From Clostridia bacterium (GTDB lineage: Bacteria > Bacillota > Clostridia > Saccharofermentanales > UBA5734), in NCBI GenBank assembly GCA_009928985.1, contig SABL01000016.1:1-33372 (forward strand): DNA of 33,372 bases, in the 5' to 3' direction. Position 1 is the first letter of the stretch. Every line of letters begins with the position of its first letter. The notes below the pieces were generated by a model. The model was not told the origin of the DNA. It saw nothing but the letters and a program-made list of their open reading frames with translations, and searched no databases. A program made the position numbers and the translations under genes. Of this stretch, positions 1-7,003 are shown in pieces.

Positions 1-248
1 CCGGTCAACTCGCACAATTCCTTGAGCAGTGAAATCCCCAGGCCAACCGAACGCGTGGTTCTGGAGGTGACAAATGGATCCTGCACTTTGACCACCATGT
101 CTGGCGGCATGCCACAGCCATTGTCACGTACTGCCAGGATGAGCTGGTCATCACCTGGCTTGGCCTCTATCTCGATCTCGATCGCAGTCGCCTGCGCTTT
201 GACGGAATTCTGGACGATGTCCATCAGATGCAGCGAAAGATCCCGCAT
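1..248 (-). CDS. GHKL-type ATP-binding protein (histidine-kinase-like), partial at window edge
   Basis: Only the first 82 codons are visible; the gene runs off the left edge. The start is ATG at 246-248, with GGAGAA a few bases upstream. The protein enters the HATPase_c fold almost immediately: an N box (DIVQNS, Asn14) and a G1 box (DNGCGM, Asp42), followed by the beginning of a glycine-rich lid (VGLGIS). No sensor or His-dimerisation domain can precede it, so it is a bare ATPase rather than a classical histidine kinase. In Clostridia, such proteins are known next to sensory and trimeric [FeFe]-hydrogenase genes, and it is the last visible member of the hydrogenase-sensor operon, 37 bases after the PHP gene. 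I infer that it acts as a protein kinase or ATP-dependent partner in that cassette. Its substrate is unknown. Confidence 0.8.
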   Translation of the reverse strand, partial: MRDLSLHLMDIVQNSVKAQATAIEIEIEAKPGDDQLILAVRDNGCGMPPDMVVKVQDPFVTSRTTRSVGLGISLLKELCELT

Positions 249-285
249 AGGTTCTCCATTCAGCTAGAAACTGGACAATAGTATA

Positions 286-1026
286 TCATTGCCTGGATTG
301 GGGTCGCAAGGCAGAGAGCAAATGCAGCCTGGCCTCGACAGGGCCAGACCAGGGCTGGATGTCCACCGGCCATCCTGGTTCATCGATCTGGGCCAGGTGA
401 TGAGCGTCCGAATCAACGAGGAACCGGTATCGGGCCAGATCCGGATGCTGCTGGAAAAACTGTTCCGGGACAGCTCTTTGGGATAATTCAATCCAGTCGG
501 TGGGAAAATCCGCTGGAACAACACCGAGGCTGGCCAGCATGCTGTTGGCTTCCCGGTCCAGATGGGCTGGTATGCAGACACCGCCTCGAGCCAGAACCTG
601 GCGGGCTATTTCGTCGCACGACAACTGGCAAGCTTGCATCAGCAGTCGCATCTCGCAACCAACGACTTCGTCGTCTTCATTAAACAGATGCTGCTCACCA
701 AAAATCTCTGGCCGGTTTTTCAGCGGCAGCATGGACGCCTGGACCTGAGCTTCGAGGTCTTTGGCTGCCGCCAAGTCCGGAAACAGGCAAAGCAGGTGGA
801 TTTCTTCACTGGACTCCACCTCCATGCCAGGGACAACCACCGGCCCATCATACGCCTCGGCAATGGCCATGGCAGCTTGACAGTTGCCACAGGTCTGATG
901 GTCCGTGATCGCAATGAAATCTAGTCCGGCCAGCTTGGCCAGGCCTACAATCAGACCTGGAGACATGTCATCGTCTGAGCAGGGCGACAGGGCTGAGTGG
1001 ATATGGAGGTCGCAGCGGGCAATCAC
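286..1026 (-). CDS. PHP-domain metal-dependent phosphoesterase
   Basis: The 246-residue protein begins with the PHP signature DLHIHSALSPCSDDD (His8, His10), followed by AITDHQTCGN and, later, an IPAHLDRE segment and DSDAHH near the C terminus. These supply the metal ligands typical of the PHP superfamily, which hydrolyses phosphoesters with a di- or trinuclear metal centre. The start codon overlaps the stop of the upstream DRTGG gene as ATGA, so translation is probably coupled. In this operon, with two GHKL ATPases and a sensory hydrogenase, I infer that it is the phosphatase arm of the signalling cassette. A nucleotide or sugar-phosphate substrate cannot be excluded. The family assignment is firm; the substrate is unknown. 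Confidence 0.85.
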   Translation of the reverse strand: MIARCDLHIHSALSPCSDDDMSPGLIVGLAKLAGLDFIAITDHQTCGNCQAAMAIAEAYDGPVVVPGMEVESSEEIHLLCLFPDLAAAKDLEAQVQASMLPLKNRPEIFGEQHLFNEDDEVVGCEMRLLMQACQLSCDEIARQVLARGGVCIPAHLDREANSMLASLGVVPADFPTDWIELSQRAVPEQFFQQHPDLARYRFLVDSDAHHLAQIDEPGWPVDIQPWSGPVEARLHLLSALRPQSRQ

Positions 1027-1367
1027 AAGGACCGGTTCAGGAAGGCCTGCAGCCTGGCACTGGCTTCATAGGTCGAGGCCTGGGTGCCAAGGACGATCAC
1101 GCCCTTGTCCTGGGCCCGGGCGGCCACATCGGGCGGCAGTTCCACGCCCTCGGTGAGCAAGACACAGGCACAGTCGGTCAGCACGGCAACAGCGATCACA
1201 TTGATGCTGTTCAAAATCGTCATCCAGACATCCGTCGGCTGGGCATGGGACATCACCCAGCTGAGCATGTCACACGCGTATCCGCCTGCGACTGGTCGGC
1301 TGGCCAGATTGTCTCCGGTCAGGATGTTCGCGTCCAGGGCTTCCAAGACCTGGTCAAGTGTTATCAT
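1023..1367 (-). CDS. DRTGG-domain protein, second copy of the operon
   Basis: The 114-residue protein is a single DRTGG-like domain, recognised from the pattern GGYACDMLSWVMSHA, then VWMTILNSINVIAVAVLTDCACVLLTEG, then KGVIVLGTQASTYEASARL. DRTGG domains resemble the N-terminal domain of HPr kinase and are found in phosphotransacetylase and CBS proteins as presumed ligand-binding modules. The start overlaps the end of the hydrogenase gene by 14 bases, and its stop overlaps the PHP start by 4 bases. A paralogue at 3157-3507 opens the operon. The two presumably act with the Fe-S protein as sensory or scaffold partners, but no activity can be assigned. Confidence 0.75.
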   Translation of the reverse strand: MITLDQVLEALDANILTGDNLASRPVAGGYACDMLSWVMSHAQPTDVWMTILNSINVIAVAVLTDCACVLLTEGVELPPDVAARAQDKGVIVLGTQASTYEASARLQAFLNRSL

Positions 1368-2715
1368 CGCCCTGCTTCCCTCCTGCCGGTTTGGTGTGTT
1401 TGTTCATTTCGTATTCCAGTTCACTCATCTGCGCAGCCACATTGCGGATCCGTTCCTTGAGCTTGAAGATGCAGTCTGATTCGACTGCAAGCCCGCGCAC
1501 GATGTCCTCTGCCAGCGCAGCACAATCAGGAGCACCACAGGCGCCACAATCCAGGCCTGGCAATAGGTGCGTGATTTTCTCCATCTGCTCATATTTTTCC
1601 AGAGCTTTGAAAATGTCCGGATCCAGGGTCAGGGCATTGTTCGCCAGGGGCATCTCTGGCCAGGTCCTGATCACATCACGGTCTGGTTTATAGACCGAAT
1701 CCTGGTGGGCTTCTTCGAAGACGATCGCTTCCTGAACGTAGCGGTTCATGCGTGATTTGGCTGAAAAACGGTTGGCCACCGTCAGCGGTCCGCCAATGCA
1801 GCCTCCCATGCAGGAATTGGCTTCGATGAATTCGATATCGCGCAGCCGCTCATTTTCAATTTCCTCAAGTATGTCGATCACATTATGGATGCCATCGACG
1901 ACCAGGTATTTCTCCGTGTGCAGGCCCATGGCTTCACCACCACTGGCCCCCCAGCCCACACCAGTGGCATCGGCCAGGATCCGCTGCTCGAATTCCACCA
2001 CCTGGTCCGGGTTCATTTTTTCGAGTTTGGCCAGGATCTGGGGGTAAACTTCGGCTATGGCCAGGACACCATCCACCTGGGTGGGGCGGTTGCCGATCGG
2101 ATTAGTCACAGCAGTTCGCTTGGCTGGGCAAGGGCTGATGAAAAAAATACCAATCTCTTTGGATTTGAAGGTGGTCCGGGCCAGGGCATCGCGCCGGGCC
2201 AGCTCAGCAGTCACCTCCATCGGGGAGTCAAATGGGACCAGATTATCGATCAATCCGGGGTATTTTTCCTGGATGACCCGGACGACAGCCGGACAAGCGG
2301 AAGAAATCAGGGGCAGTCTGCTCAAGTCCCTGGCCAAAGGTAGGTAATCGGAAGTCCCTTTGGTGACAACCTCAGCACCGATCGCAACCTCGTAGACGTC
2401 ATCGAAGCCTATGTTGAGCAGGGCGGCCAGAACCATGGGACGAGTCGCCGGAGCACCAAACTGGGCGTAAAGCGAGGGGGCTGCCAGGGCGATTGTATAT
2501 CGATAGGGCTTCAGGGCTTCCAAGGTGTCCATCTCGGCACTCTTGGCATGGTGGGGACAGACCTTGATGCATTCGCCACAATCGATGCAGCGCTCCTCGG
2601 CAATCCGGGCTTTGCCGTCACGCACCCGAATCGCTTCGGTCGGACATTTTTTAATGCAGTTCGTACAGCCGACACATTTGTCTTCATTCAGCCGCACGGA
2701 ATGGAGTTTAGCCAT
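1354..2715 (-). CDS. Sensory-type (group D-like) [FeFe]-hydrogenase homologue with ferredoxin and 4Fe-4S (Fe-S) domains
   Basis: The protein has 453 residues. Residues 14-54 form a two-[4Fe4S] ferredoxin domain (CxxCxxCxxxCP at Cys14-24 and Cys43-53). Residues about 70-360 match the [FeFe]-hydrogenase large-subunit C-terminal domain: L1 SSACPA (Cys141), L2 SPCPAK (Cys196) and L3 NSCMGGCIGG (Cys302, Cys306). Residues about 384-415 form a C-terminal Fe-S domain (Cys390, Cys393, Cys398, Cys415). All four H-cluster-type cysteines are present, but the proton-relay cysteine of catalytic enzymes (first C of TSCCP) is Ala140, and the Met of MPC in L2 is Ser194. These changes are typical of low-activity sensory hydrogenases. 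It probably senses H2 or redox state and signals to the ATPases and phosphatase encoded beside it. The start has AAGGAA upstream. Confidence 0.85.
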   Translation of the reverse strand: MAKLHSVRLNEDKCVGCTNCIKKCPTEAIRVRDGKARIAEERCIDCGECIKVCPHHAKSAEMDTLEALKPYRYTIALAAPSLYAQFGAPATRPMVLAALLNIGFDDVYEVAIGAEVVTKGTSDYLPLARDLSRLPLISSACPAVVRVIQEKYPGLIDNLVPFDSPMEVTAELARRDALARTTFKSKEIGIFFISPCPAKRTAVTNPIGNRPTQVDGVLAIAEVYPQILAKLEKMNPDQVVEFEQRILADATGVGWGASGGEAMGLHTEKYLVVDGIHNVIDILEEIENERLRDIEFIEANSCMGGCIGGPLTVANRFSAKSRMNRYVQEAIVFEEAHQDSVYKPDRDVIRTWPEMPLANNALTLDPDIFKALEKYEQMEKITHLLPGLDCGACGAPDCAALAEDIVRGLAVESDCIFKLKERIRNVAAQMSELEYEMNKHTKPAGGKQGDDNT

Positions 2716-2733
2716 GAAATATTTCCTTTAGAA

Positions 2734-3156
2734 TTAGAAACGGACGGTGATCGTGACAGTGGTGCCCTTGCCGATCTCCGTTTCGATGGACATGTCGTCC
2801 GAATGCTTTTTGATATTGGGCAAGCCCATACCGGCACCGAAGCCCATTTCACGGGCGATATCGGGTGCCGTGGACCAGCCTTCCTGCATCGCCAGGCTGA
2901 CATCCGGGATGCCCGGGCCCTGGTCGATGATCCGGATGATCACATGGTCCGAATAGATGTCCACCTGGGCAGCTCCACCGTCAGCATGGATCACGGCGTT
3001 GATCTCCGCCTCGTACATGGCAATGGCAGCCCGTTTGACGGCTGCCGGGGAAACGCCCAGGCGATTGAGGGCCTTTTTGGTGCCGCTCGACGCCTCACCG
3101 GCATTGATGAAATCTTGGCCGCGGATCTTGTATTCGAGTTTGACCGTTTCGATCAT
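2734..3156 (-). CDS. RsbW/SpoIIAB-like GHKL serine kinase or anti-sigma-type ATPase
   Basis: The 140-residue protein is a single HATPase_c domain. The N box reads EAEINAVIHA (Glu49, Asn53), G1 is DQGPGIPD (Asp78) and the lid is GFGAGMGLPNIKKHSD (Gly107-Gly111). This matches the small serine/threonine kinases of the RsbW, SpoIIAB and RsbT group, which phosphorylate STAS-domain partners or bind sigma factors. No STAS or sigma gene is in the window, so the partner is unknown. The ATG directly abuts the stop codon of the upstream DRTGG gene, and the hydrogenase gene follows after 18 bases. Coupling to a sensory hydrogenase suggests kinase activity gated by redox state; that is inference. Confidence 0.85.
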   Translation of the reverse strand: MIETVKLEYKIRGQDFINAGEASSGTKKALNRLGVSPAAVKRAAIAMYEAEINAVIHADGGAAQVDIYSDHVIIRIIDQGPGIPDVSLAMQEGWSTAPDIAREMGFGAGMGLPNIKKHSDDMSIETEIGKGTTVTITVRF

Positions 3157-3507
3157 CTAGTCCCCCTTGCCTTTGACACCGTTCTGGTACAAAATGCCGC
3201 AGGCAGAAAACATCGGCAACGGGGTGGATAAGACACAGATGCCTTTTTCCTGGGCAAGGTCGAGCATGCCGCGGTCAGGCACCTTGCCGCGGACGAAGAC
3301 GATCACTTTGACATCCATCATCTCGGCAGTCCGGATGGTCTGGGGATTGACCAGACCGGTCAGCATCATCTGGTTGGTCGAACAGGAAAAGGCCATGACG
3401 TCACTCATCAGGTCAGCGCCACAGGCGACATTGACTTCCAAATCCATGTCATCACCTGTTACCAGGACATTGGCAGAAATGACGTCGACGCATTTACTCA
3501 ATTGCAT
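3157..3507 (-). CDS. DRTGG-domain protein, first gene of the hydrogenase-sensor operon
   Basis: The 116-residue protein resembles the DRTGG product at 1023-1367 in layout. It has an N-terminal helix, a strand around VLVTGDDMDLEVNVACGADLMSDVMAFS, then MMLTGLVNPQTIRTAEMMDVKVIVFVRGK, then a C-terminal KGICVLSTPLPMFSACGILY segment. This is the family pattern of a ligand-binding HPr-kinase N-domain-like fold. As the promoter-proximal gene of the operon it may be made in the largest amount. A function as small-molecule sensor or scaffold is inferred from domain and context only. The assignment is moderately strong because the family is defined by weak sequence conservation. Confidence 0.7.
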   Translation of the reverse strand: MQLSKCVDVISANVLVTGDDMDLEVNVACGADLMSDVMAFSCSTNQMMLTGLVNPQTIRTAEMMDVKVIVFVRGKVPDRGMLDLAQEKGICVLSTPLPMFSACGILYQNGVKGKGD

Positions 3508-3541
3508 ATCTGTCTCCTTGCGAGGTCATTTGAATTTAGGT

Positions 3542-3558
3542 AGATCTTGCACAGATCT
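3542..3558. promoter_or_regulatory. Inverted repeat in the leader of the hydrogenase-sensor operon
   Basis: The sequence reads AGATCT-TGCAC-AGATCT: two copies of a palindromic hexamer around a 5-base centre. It lies between the promoter at 3612-3617 and the first start codon at 3507, where a repressor operator or a short leader hairpin would sit. No known regulator is recognised. Confidence 0.3.
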
Positions 3559-3603
3559 CTCGTAAAATATCAGCAATGTGTCAAGCATAATGTCCAAACA
3601 CAC

Positions 3604-3633
3604 TTGAAAATATTATAACATGTATGCTATCAT
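3604..3633 (+). promoter_or_regulatory. Sigma-A-type promoter for the zinc-ribbon gene
   Basis: The -35 box TTGAAA (3604-3609) and extended -10 box TGcTATCAT (hexamer 3628-3633) are separated by 18 bases. Transcription would start near 3640, giving a leader of about 120 bases before the ATG at 3761. The promoter overlaps the minus-strand promoter of the hydrogenase operon. Confidence 0.5.
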
Positions 3634-3641
3634 CCGAACAA
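3612..3641 (-). promoter_or_regulatory. Extended -10 promoter for the hydrogenase-sensor operon
   Basis: On the minus strand, TGtTATAAT is a perfect extended -10 (hexamer at 3612-3617), with a weak TTGTTC -35 box 18 bases upstream (3636-3641). The -35 region overlaps an inverted repeat, ATCCG-N5-CGGAT (3632-3646), that could be an operator. Confidence 0.55.
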
Positions 3642-3760
3642 CGGATAAAGTTTGTTCACAGCCTGAGCCTGACAGAATGGGTAGGTCCTGACCTCCTGAT
3701 TTCTTATGAAAAGCCACTGTCACTTTCTTGATCCGAGATTAATTGGGAGGTTATTCCGAC

Positions 3761-3937
3761 ATGCCAGACAAAATCTTAACATGCAAAGACTGTGGAGTTG
3801 AATTCGCGTTCACCGAGGGTGAACAGGCATTCTACCAAGAGAAGGGCTTTGAGAACGAACCCGTTCGTTGCCCGGACTGCCGCAAGGCCCGCAAGAACAG
3901 CAGACGTCAACAGGGTGGCATGGACAACAGATTCTGA
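3761..3937 (+). CDS. Small zinc-ribbon protein
   Basis: The 58-residue protein has a CKDCG and a CPDC pair about 30 residues apart, with a conserved F-x-E-G-E-Q-x-F-Y-x-x-K-G core between them and a basic, Gly/Gln-rich tail. This is the small zinc-ribbon family common in Clostridia and other bacteria, which has no established function but is thought to bind nucleic acid or protein. I chose ATG at 3761, with GGGAGG at 3745-3750, over an upstream TTG at 3743 that overlaps this ribosome binding site. The gene stands alone between its own promoter and a strong terminator and has a leader of about 120 bases. Folded leader RNA, as in stress-regulated small genes, is possible but not shown. Confidence 0.85.
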   Translation: MPDKILTCKDCGVEFAFTEGEQAFYQEKGFENEPVRCPDCRKARKNSRRQQGGMDNRF

Positions 3938-3974
3938 TCTGAAAGATCCTCCCCCAACCAGATCCCGAAAATGC

Positions 3975-4018
3975 AAAACCGTCCCTGCGCTGTCTCAAGC
4001 TGCAGGGACGGTTTTTTT
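3975..4018. terminator. Bidirectional rho-independent terminator between the zinc-ribbon gene and hom
   Basis: A perfect 14-bp stem (3975-3988 with 4002-4015, core CCGTCCCTGC) has a 13-base loop. It ends in seven T on the plus strand (4012-4018) and in TTTTGCATTTT on the minus strand. It terminates the zinc-ribbon gene and probably also the long minus operon that ends with hom at 4020. Confidence 0.9.
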
Positions 4019-4019
4019 A

Positions 4020-5276
4020 TCAGGGCGTGTTATCGCAGGTGCATAGCCGCATCCAGCCGGCCAGATGATCTCCCAGGTTAGAAAGGAGTTCAGACAGCTG
4101 GCCTTCCAGAAGCGGATTCTCCGGATTGAAGCCGACCGTGCAAGCGATCTCCCCTGGTACGACCGGTTCCAGCCAGTCGAGGCCAAATGGATCAAGCATC
4201 GACTCCACATAAGGCCGCGGAACCTGGGGATCGAGCCGGATCAAAGCCTGGACAGGCGCCAAGTCATGCCCCAGGATATTCTCCCGGCCCGTGTCCTGCC
4301 ATAGTGCGACATGAGGTTTTTTGCCCAGGTGCATGACACATTCGATGACATCAGCAACAACTGCACTGGCTGTAGGCAGTTTGCCAGCCCCGCGGCCGTA
4401 GAACATGGCCGTGCCGAGGGCATTGCCGCGGACCAGGATGGCATTGAAGACATCGTCAGCAACTGAAAGGGGGGTGTTCAGATCGACCAGCATCGGGGCC
4501 ACAATCAGGTTGTAACGCTGACCGTCATTTCTCAGGAAACGGCCCAGGAGCTTGACTTTCCGATTCAGGCTGCGGGCATAGGCCATGTCTGACAAGGTGA
4601 CCGTCGTAATGCCTTCTGTGTGGATCTGGCGGCTGTCGATGTATTCCCCGGTCACGATGCTGGCCAGGATGGCAATTTTCCGGCAGGCATCGATACCAGC
4701 AATGTCCGCAGTCGGATTTTGTTCGGCATAGCCCCGTTCCTGAGCTTCCTTGAGAGCAGCATCAAAGTCGATTCCGGCATGCTCCATCCGGGTCAGGATG
4801 TAATTGGTGGTCCCGTTCAGGATGCCGGAAATTTCGAGCACCACATTGGCCGCCAGGCACTTGTGCAAGGGACGGATGATCGGAATGCCGCCGCCCACAC
4901 TGGCTTCAAACAGATAACTGACATTGTTGGCATCCGCGAGGGCCATGAGCTCGGGGCCATGGGTGGCGACCAGTTCCTTGTTCGAGGTGACGACATGCTT
5001 GCCAGCCTTCAGCGCACGTTTGGTCAGTTCATAGGCAATCGAGACCCCTCCGATGGTCTCGACAACAACAGAGATCTCTGGATCATCCATGATTTCGTCT
5101 GCAGAACGGGTCACCCGGTCGCCATAGGGATCCTGGGGAAACTCCCTGAGGTCCAGGATCTTCTTGACATCGATGCGCTGACCCGTCCGGGTCTCGAGCG
5201 ATGACTGGTTCATGTAGATGACCTCGCCGACACCGCTGCCGACGACGCCATAGCCTAAAATGGCAATATTGATCAT
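4020..5276 (-). CDS. hom: Homoserine dehydrogenase
   Basis: This enzyme reduces L-aspartate-4-semialdehyde to L-homoserine with NAD(P)H, at the threonine/methionine branch of the aspartate pathway. The 418-residue protein starts with the Rossmann motif GYGVVGSG. It then shows NKELVATHG with the conserved Lys, the ASVGGGIPIIRPL segment, the family signature around GILNGTTNYILT, and the catalytic-domain run NPTADIAGIDACRKIAILAS. The length fits the Bacillus-type monofunctional enzyme, whose C-terminal ACT domain gives feedback control by threonine. The last 70 residues here are consistent with an ACT domain but too diverged to be certain. The gene follows pheB by 26 bases, a common pairing in Bacillota, and is the last gene before the terminator. 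Confidence 0.93.
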   Translation of the reverse strand: MINIAILGYGVVGSGVGEVIYMNQSSLETRTGQRIDVKKILDLREFPQDPYGDRVTRSADEIMDDPEISVVVETIGGVSIAYELTKRALKAGKHVVTSNKELVATHGPELMALADANNVSYLFEASVGGGIPIIRPLHKCLAANVVLEISGILNGTTNYILTRMEHAGIDFDAALKEAQERGYAEQNPTADIAGIDACRKIAILASIVTGEYIDSRQIHTEGITTVTLSDMAYARSLNRKVKLLGRFLRNDGQRYNLIVAPMLVDLNTPLSVADDVFNAILVRGNALGTAMFYGRGAGKLPTASAVVADVIECVMHLGKKPHVALWQDTGRENILGHDLAPVQALIRLDPQVPRPYVESMLDPFGLDWLEPVVPGEIACTVGFNPENPLLEGQLSELLSNLGDHLAGWMRLCTCDNTP

Positions 5277-5302
5277 GCTAAGTCCTCCAAGTTGTTGCTT
5301 AT

Positions 5303-5743
5303 TCAGTCTCGAGCCAGGATTTTGTATGAACGCACGCCGGGAATTTTGCCCAATTCGTCGAGCAAATTCTCCAGGGTGACCGTCATCCGGTCCGTTTCAA
5401 TCGAAATCGAAACGTCTGCGAGTCCATTGATGGGGATGTTCTGGTTGATGGTCAGGACATTGGCCTTCTCTTTGGCCAGCACGGTGATGATGCCAGAGAG
5501 AATGCCGGGGAAATTTTCCACAGCAAAAATCAGAGTCACCATCCGGCCCCGGGAGGTCTCATAAAAGGGCAGCACCGAATCTTTGTATTTGTAATAGGCG
5601 CTGCGTGAGAGTCCGATCCGGTTGCAGGCCACATTGATGGACTCGGCTTTGCCACTGCTGAGCAATCGTTTGACCGCCATGACCTTGTTGAAAACCTCGG
5701 GCAAGACTTCAGCTTTGACCAGGAAAAACTCGCTGTCAGACAC
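5303..5743 (-). CDS. pheB: ACT-domain protein, PheB/UPF0735 family
   Basis: The protein (about 146 residues) has an N-terminal helical segment (FFLVKAEVLPEVFNKVMAVKRLL) with a helix-turn-helix-like stretch (INVACNRIGLSRSAYYKYKDSV). A C-terminal ACT domain follows (RGRMVTLIFAVENFPGILSGIITVLAKEKANVLTI). ACT domains usually bind amino acids and control metabolic enzymes. The UPF0735 family is often found beside hom or phenylalanine genes and is named PheB, though its biochemical role is not settled. I chose GTG at 5741-5743 because AAAGGA lies 9 bases upstream; the upstream in-frame ATG at 5759-5761 has no good ribosome binding site. Position before hom suggests an amino-acid-responsive regulatory role. 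Confidence 0.85.
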   Translation of the reverse strand: MSDSEFFLVKAEVLPEVFNKVMAVKRLLSSGKAESINVACNRIGLSRSAYYKYKDSVLPFYETSRGRMVTLIFAVENFPGILSGIITVLAKEKANVLTINQNIPINGLADVSISIETDRMTVTLENLLDELGKIPGVRSYKILARD

Positions 5744-5802
5744 GACCTGGCATCCTTTCATTGTACGCTTGAGAAGAACAATCGTCCGTGAAGGATACTA
5801 TA

Positions 5803-6348
5803 TCATGGCCTTTGCAGATCCGGCAAGGGATCAATCCTGATTTTTCCATCCGACAAGTCCAGCCAGATTCCCTGCGGTCCTTCCCGCCCGGGAAACGCTG
5901 ATCCGGGATTGAGCAGATAGATTTCGCGACCATCCGAGAAGAGCTGCCGCACCAGTTGTCGATGCGTATGGCCGAATAAGATGAAGTCCGCGCGCCAGGG
6001 ATCCTGGGTTGCAACCCGGAACAGGTTTTGCAGGTCGTTCTTGACGTGGTAGCGGTGACCATGGGTCAGGAAAAAGCGCCGGCCTGCCAGGATAATGAGA
6101 CGGTTGTCGGGCAAATCAGCCGTGGCCAGGGAATGGTCGCAATTGCCGGCAACACCCAGGACCGGGCAGTCCAACTCCCAGGTGATTTCTTCGAGTGGTT
6201 CCTGATGGTCACCCAGATGGAGAATCAAATCAGGCAGGCCCGTTTGCTGGATCAGTGAGGCAATGCCGTCGGTATGGCCATGTGAATCCGATACAATCAG
6301 CAAATGCACCTGATCAGCGGTCTTCAACCGCTCAAGCGTCTGATCCAT
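5803..6348 (-). CDS. YfcE/MJ0936-type metallophosphoesterase
   Basis: The 181-residue protein has the calcineurin-like metallophosphoesterase motifs in order: SDSHG (metal Asp and His), LGDHQE, GNCDH (Asn), LTHGHRY and GHTH. This is the small single-domain YfcE/MJ0936 type, which hydrolyses phosphodiesters in vitro; the natural substrate is uncertain. I chose ATG at 6346-6348, four bases after the rdgB stop and preceded by AGGAA. A longer frame starting at 6390 would overlap rdgB by 38 bases and lacks a better site. The rdgB-phosphoesterase pairing is common in Bacillota and suggests a role with nucleotide-pool maintenance, though this is context only. Confidence 0.88.
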   Translation of the reverse strand: MDQTLERLKTADQVHLLIVSDSHGHTDGIASLIQQTGLPDLILHLGDHQEPLEEITWELDCPVLGVAGNCDHSLATADLPDNRLIILAGRRFFLTHGHRYHVKNDLQNLFRVATQDPWRADFILFGHTHRQLVRQLFSDGREIYLLNPGSAFPGREGPQGIWLDLSDGKIRIDPLPDLQRP

Positions 6349-6352
6349 GGTG

Positions 6353-6973
6353 TCAATTCCTGCTTGGCTGGCCTGGACCTTCAAGACCATGAGGCAGGAT
6401 TTCGGCAGCCAGAGCCAAGGCCCGGGCGCGGTGGCTGATCTGGTTTTTCACAGCCGGGTCAATCTGGGCCATGGTCTGGCCGTACTCCGGCAAGAAGAAG
6501 ATCGGATCATAGCCAAATCCGTTTGAACCAGCAGCGTGTTCGGCGATCAGGCCACGGCACTCACCGCGCACGACCTCTTCCCTGCCGTCCGGCTGGATGA
6601 TGGCAATTGCACAAATAAAAGATGCCTGCCAGCTCGCGGGTGGATAGGGCGCCAGCCAGTCATGGAGCTGGGCGATTTTGTCGTGGTAACTGGCATTCTC
6701 ACCGGCAAAGCGGGCCGAATAAATGCCGGGTGCCCCATCGAGCACATCGACCGACAACCCGGAATCATCGGCCAGAACCCAGCCACCCAGCTGGCGATGG
6801 ACAGCGCGCGCTTTGATCAGGGCATTTTCTTCATAGGTCTTGCCATCTTCAACAATGGTGCCGTCAAACCCGGCATCCCGCATGCTGATCAGGTCAAATC
6901 CCGAGTGTCTGGCCAGGTCGAGGAACTCACCCAGCTTCCCTTCATTTTCAGTTGCCAGAACCAAAACGGACAT
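6353..6973 (-). CDS. rdgB: XTP/dITP diphosphatase (Ham1/RdgB family)
   Basis: The enzyme hydrolyses dITP, dXTP and related non-canonical purine nucleoside triphosphates to monophosphates, keeping them out of DNA and RNA. The 206-residue protein has the N-terminal TENEGKLGEF motif (S/T-x-N-x-x-K), LADDSGLSVDVLDGAPGIYSARFAG, the SNGFGYDPIFF segment and SHRARAL near the end; these are the substrate and Mg sites of the family. GGAG lies 7 bases before the ATG. It sits 30 bases after the rsmF-like gene and 4 bases before the phosphoesterase, within the long operon. Confidence 0.95.
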   Translation of the reverse strand: MSVLVLATENEGKLGEFLDLARHSGFDLISMRDAGFDGTIVEDGKTYEENALIKARAVHRQLGGWVLADDSGLSVDVLDGAPGIYSARFAGENASYHDKIAQLHDWLAPYPPASWQASFICAIAIIQPDGREEVVRGECRGLIAEHAAGSNGFGYDPIFFLPEYGQTMAQIDPAVKNQISHRARALALAAEILPHGLEGPGQPSRN

Positions 6974-7003
6974 CGTTGTTCTCCAATCTCTCTTCGTCCA
7001 GGA

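Noticed and set aside
2548-3231. Plus-strand open frame of 227 codons
   Set aside because: It is antisense to the hydrogenase, RsbW-like and DRTGG genes, all of which have recognisable motifs.
3650-3665. TTTGTTCACAG as a possible Rex (NADH-sensing) site near the hydrogenase operon
   Set aside because: Only one half-site is present; the symmetric TTGTGAA-N4-TTCACAA arrangement is missing.
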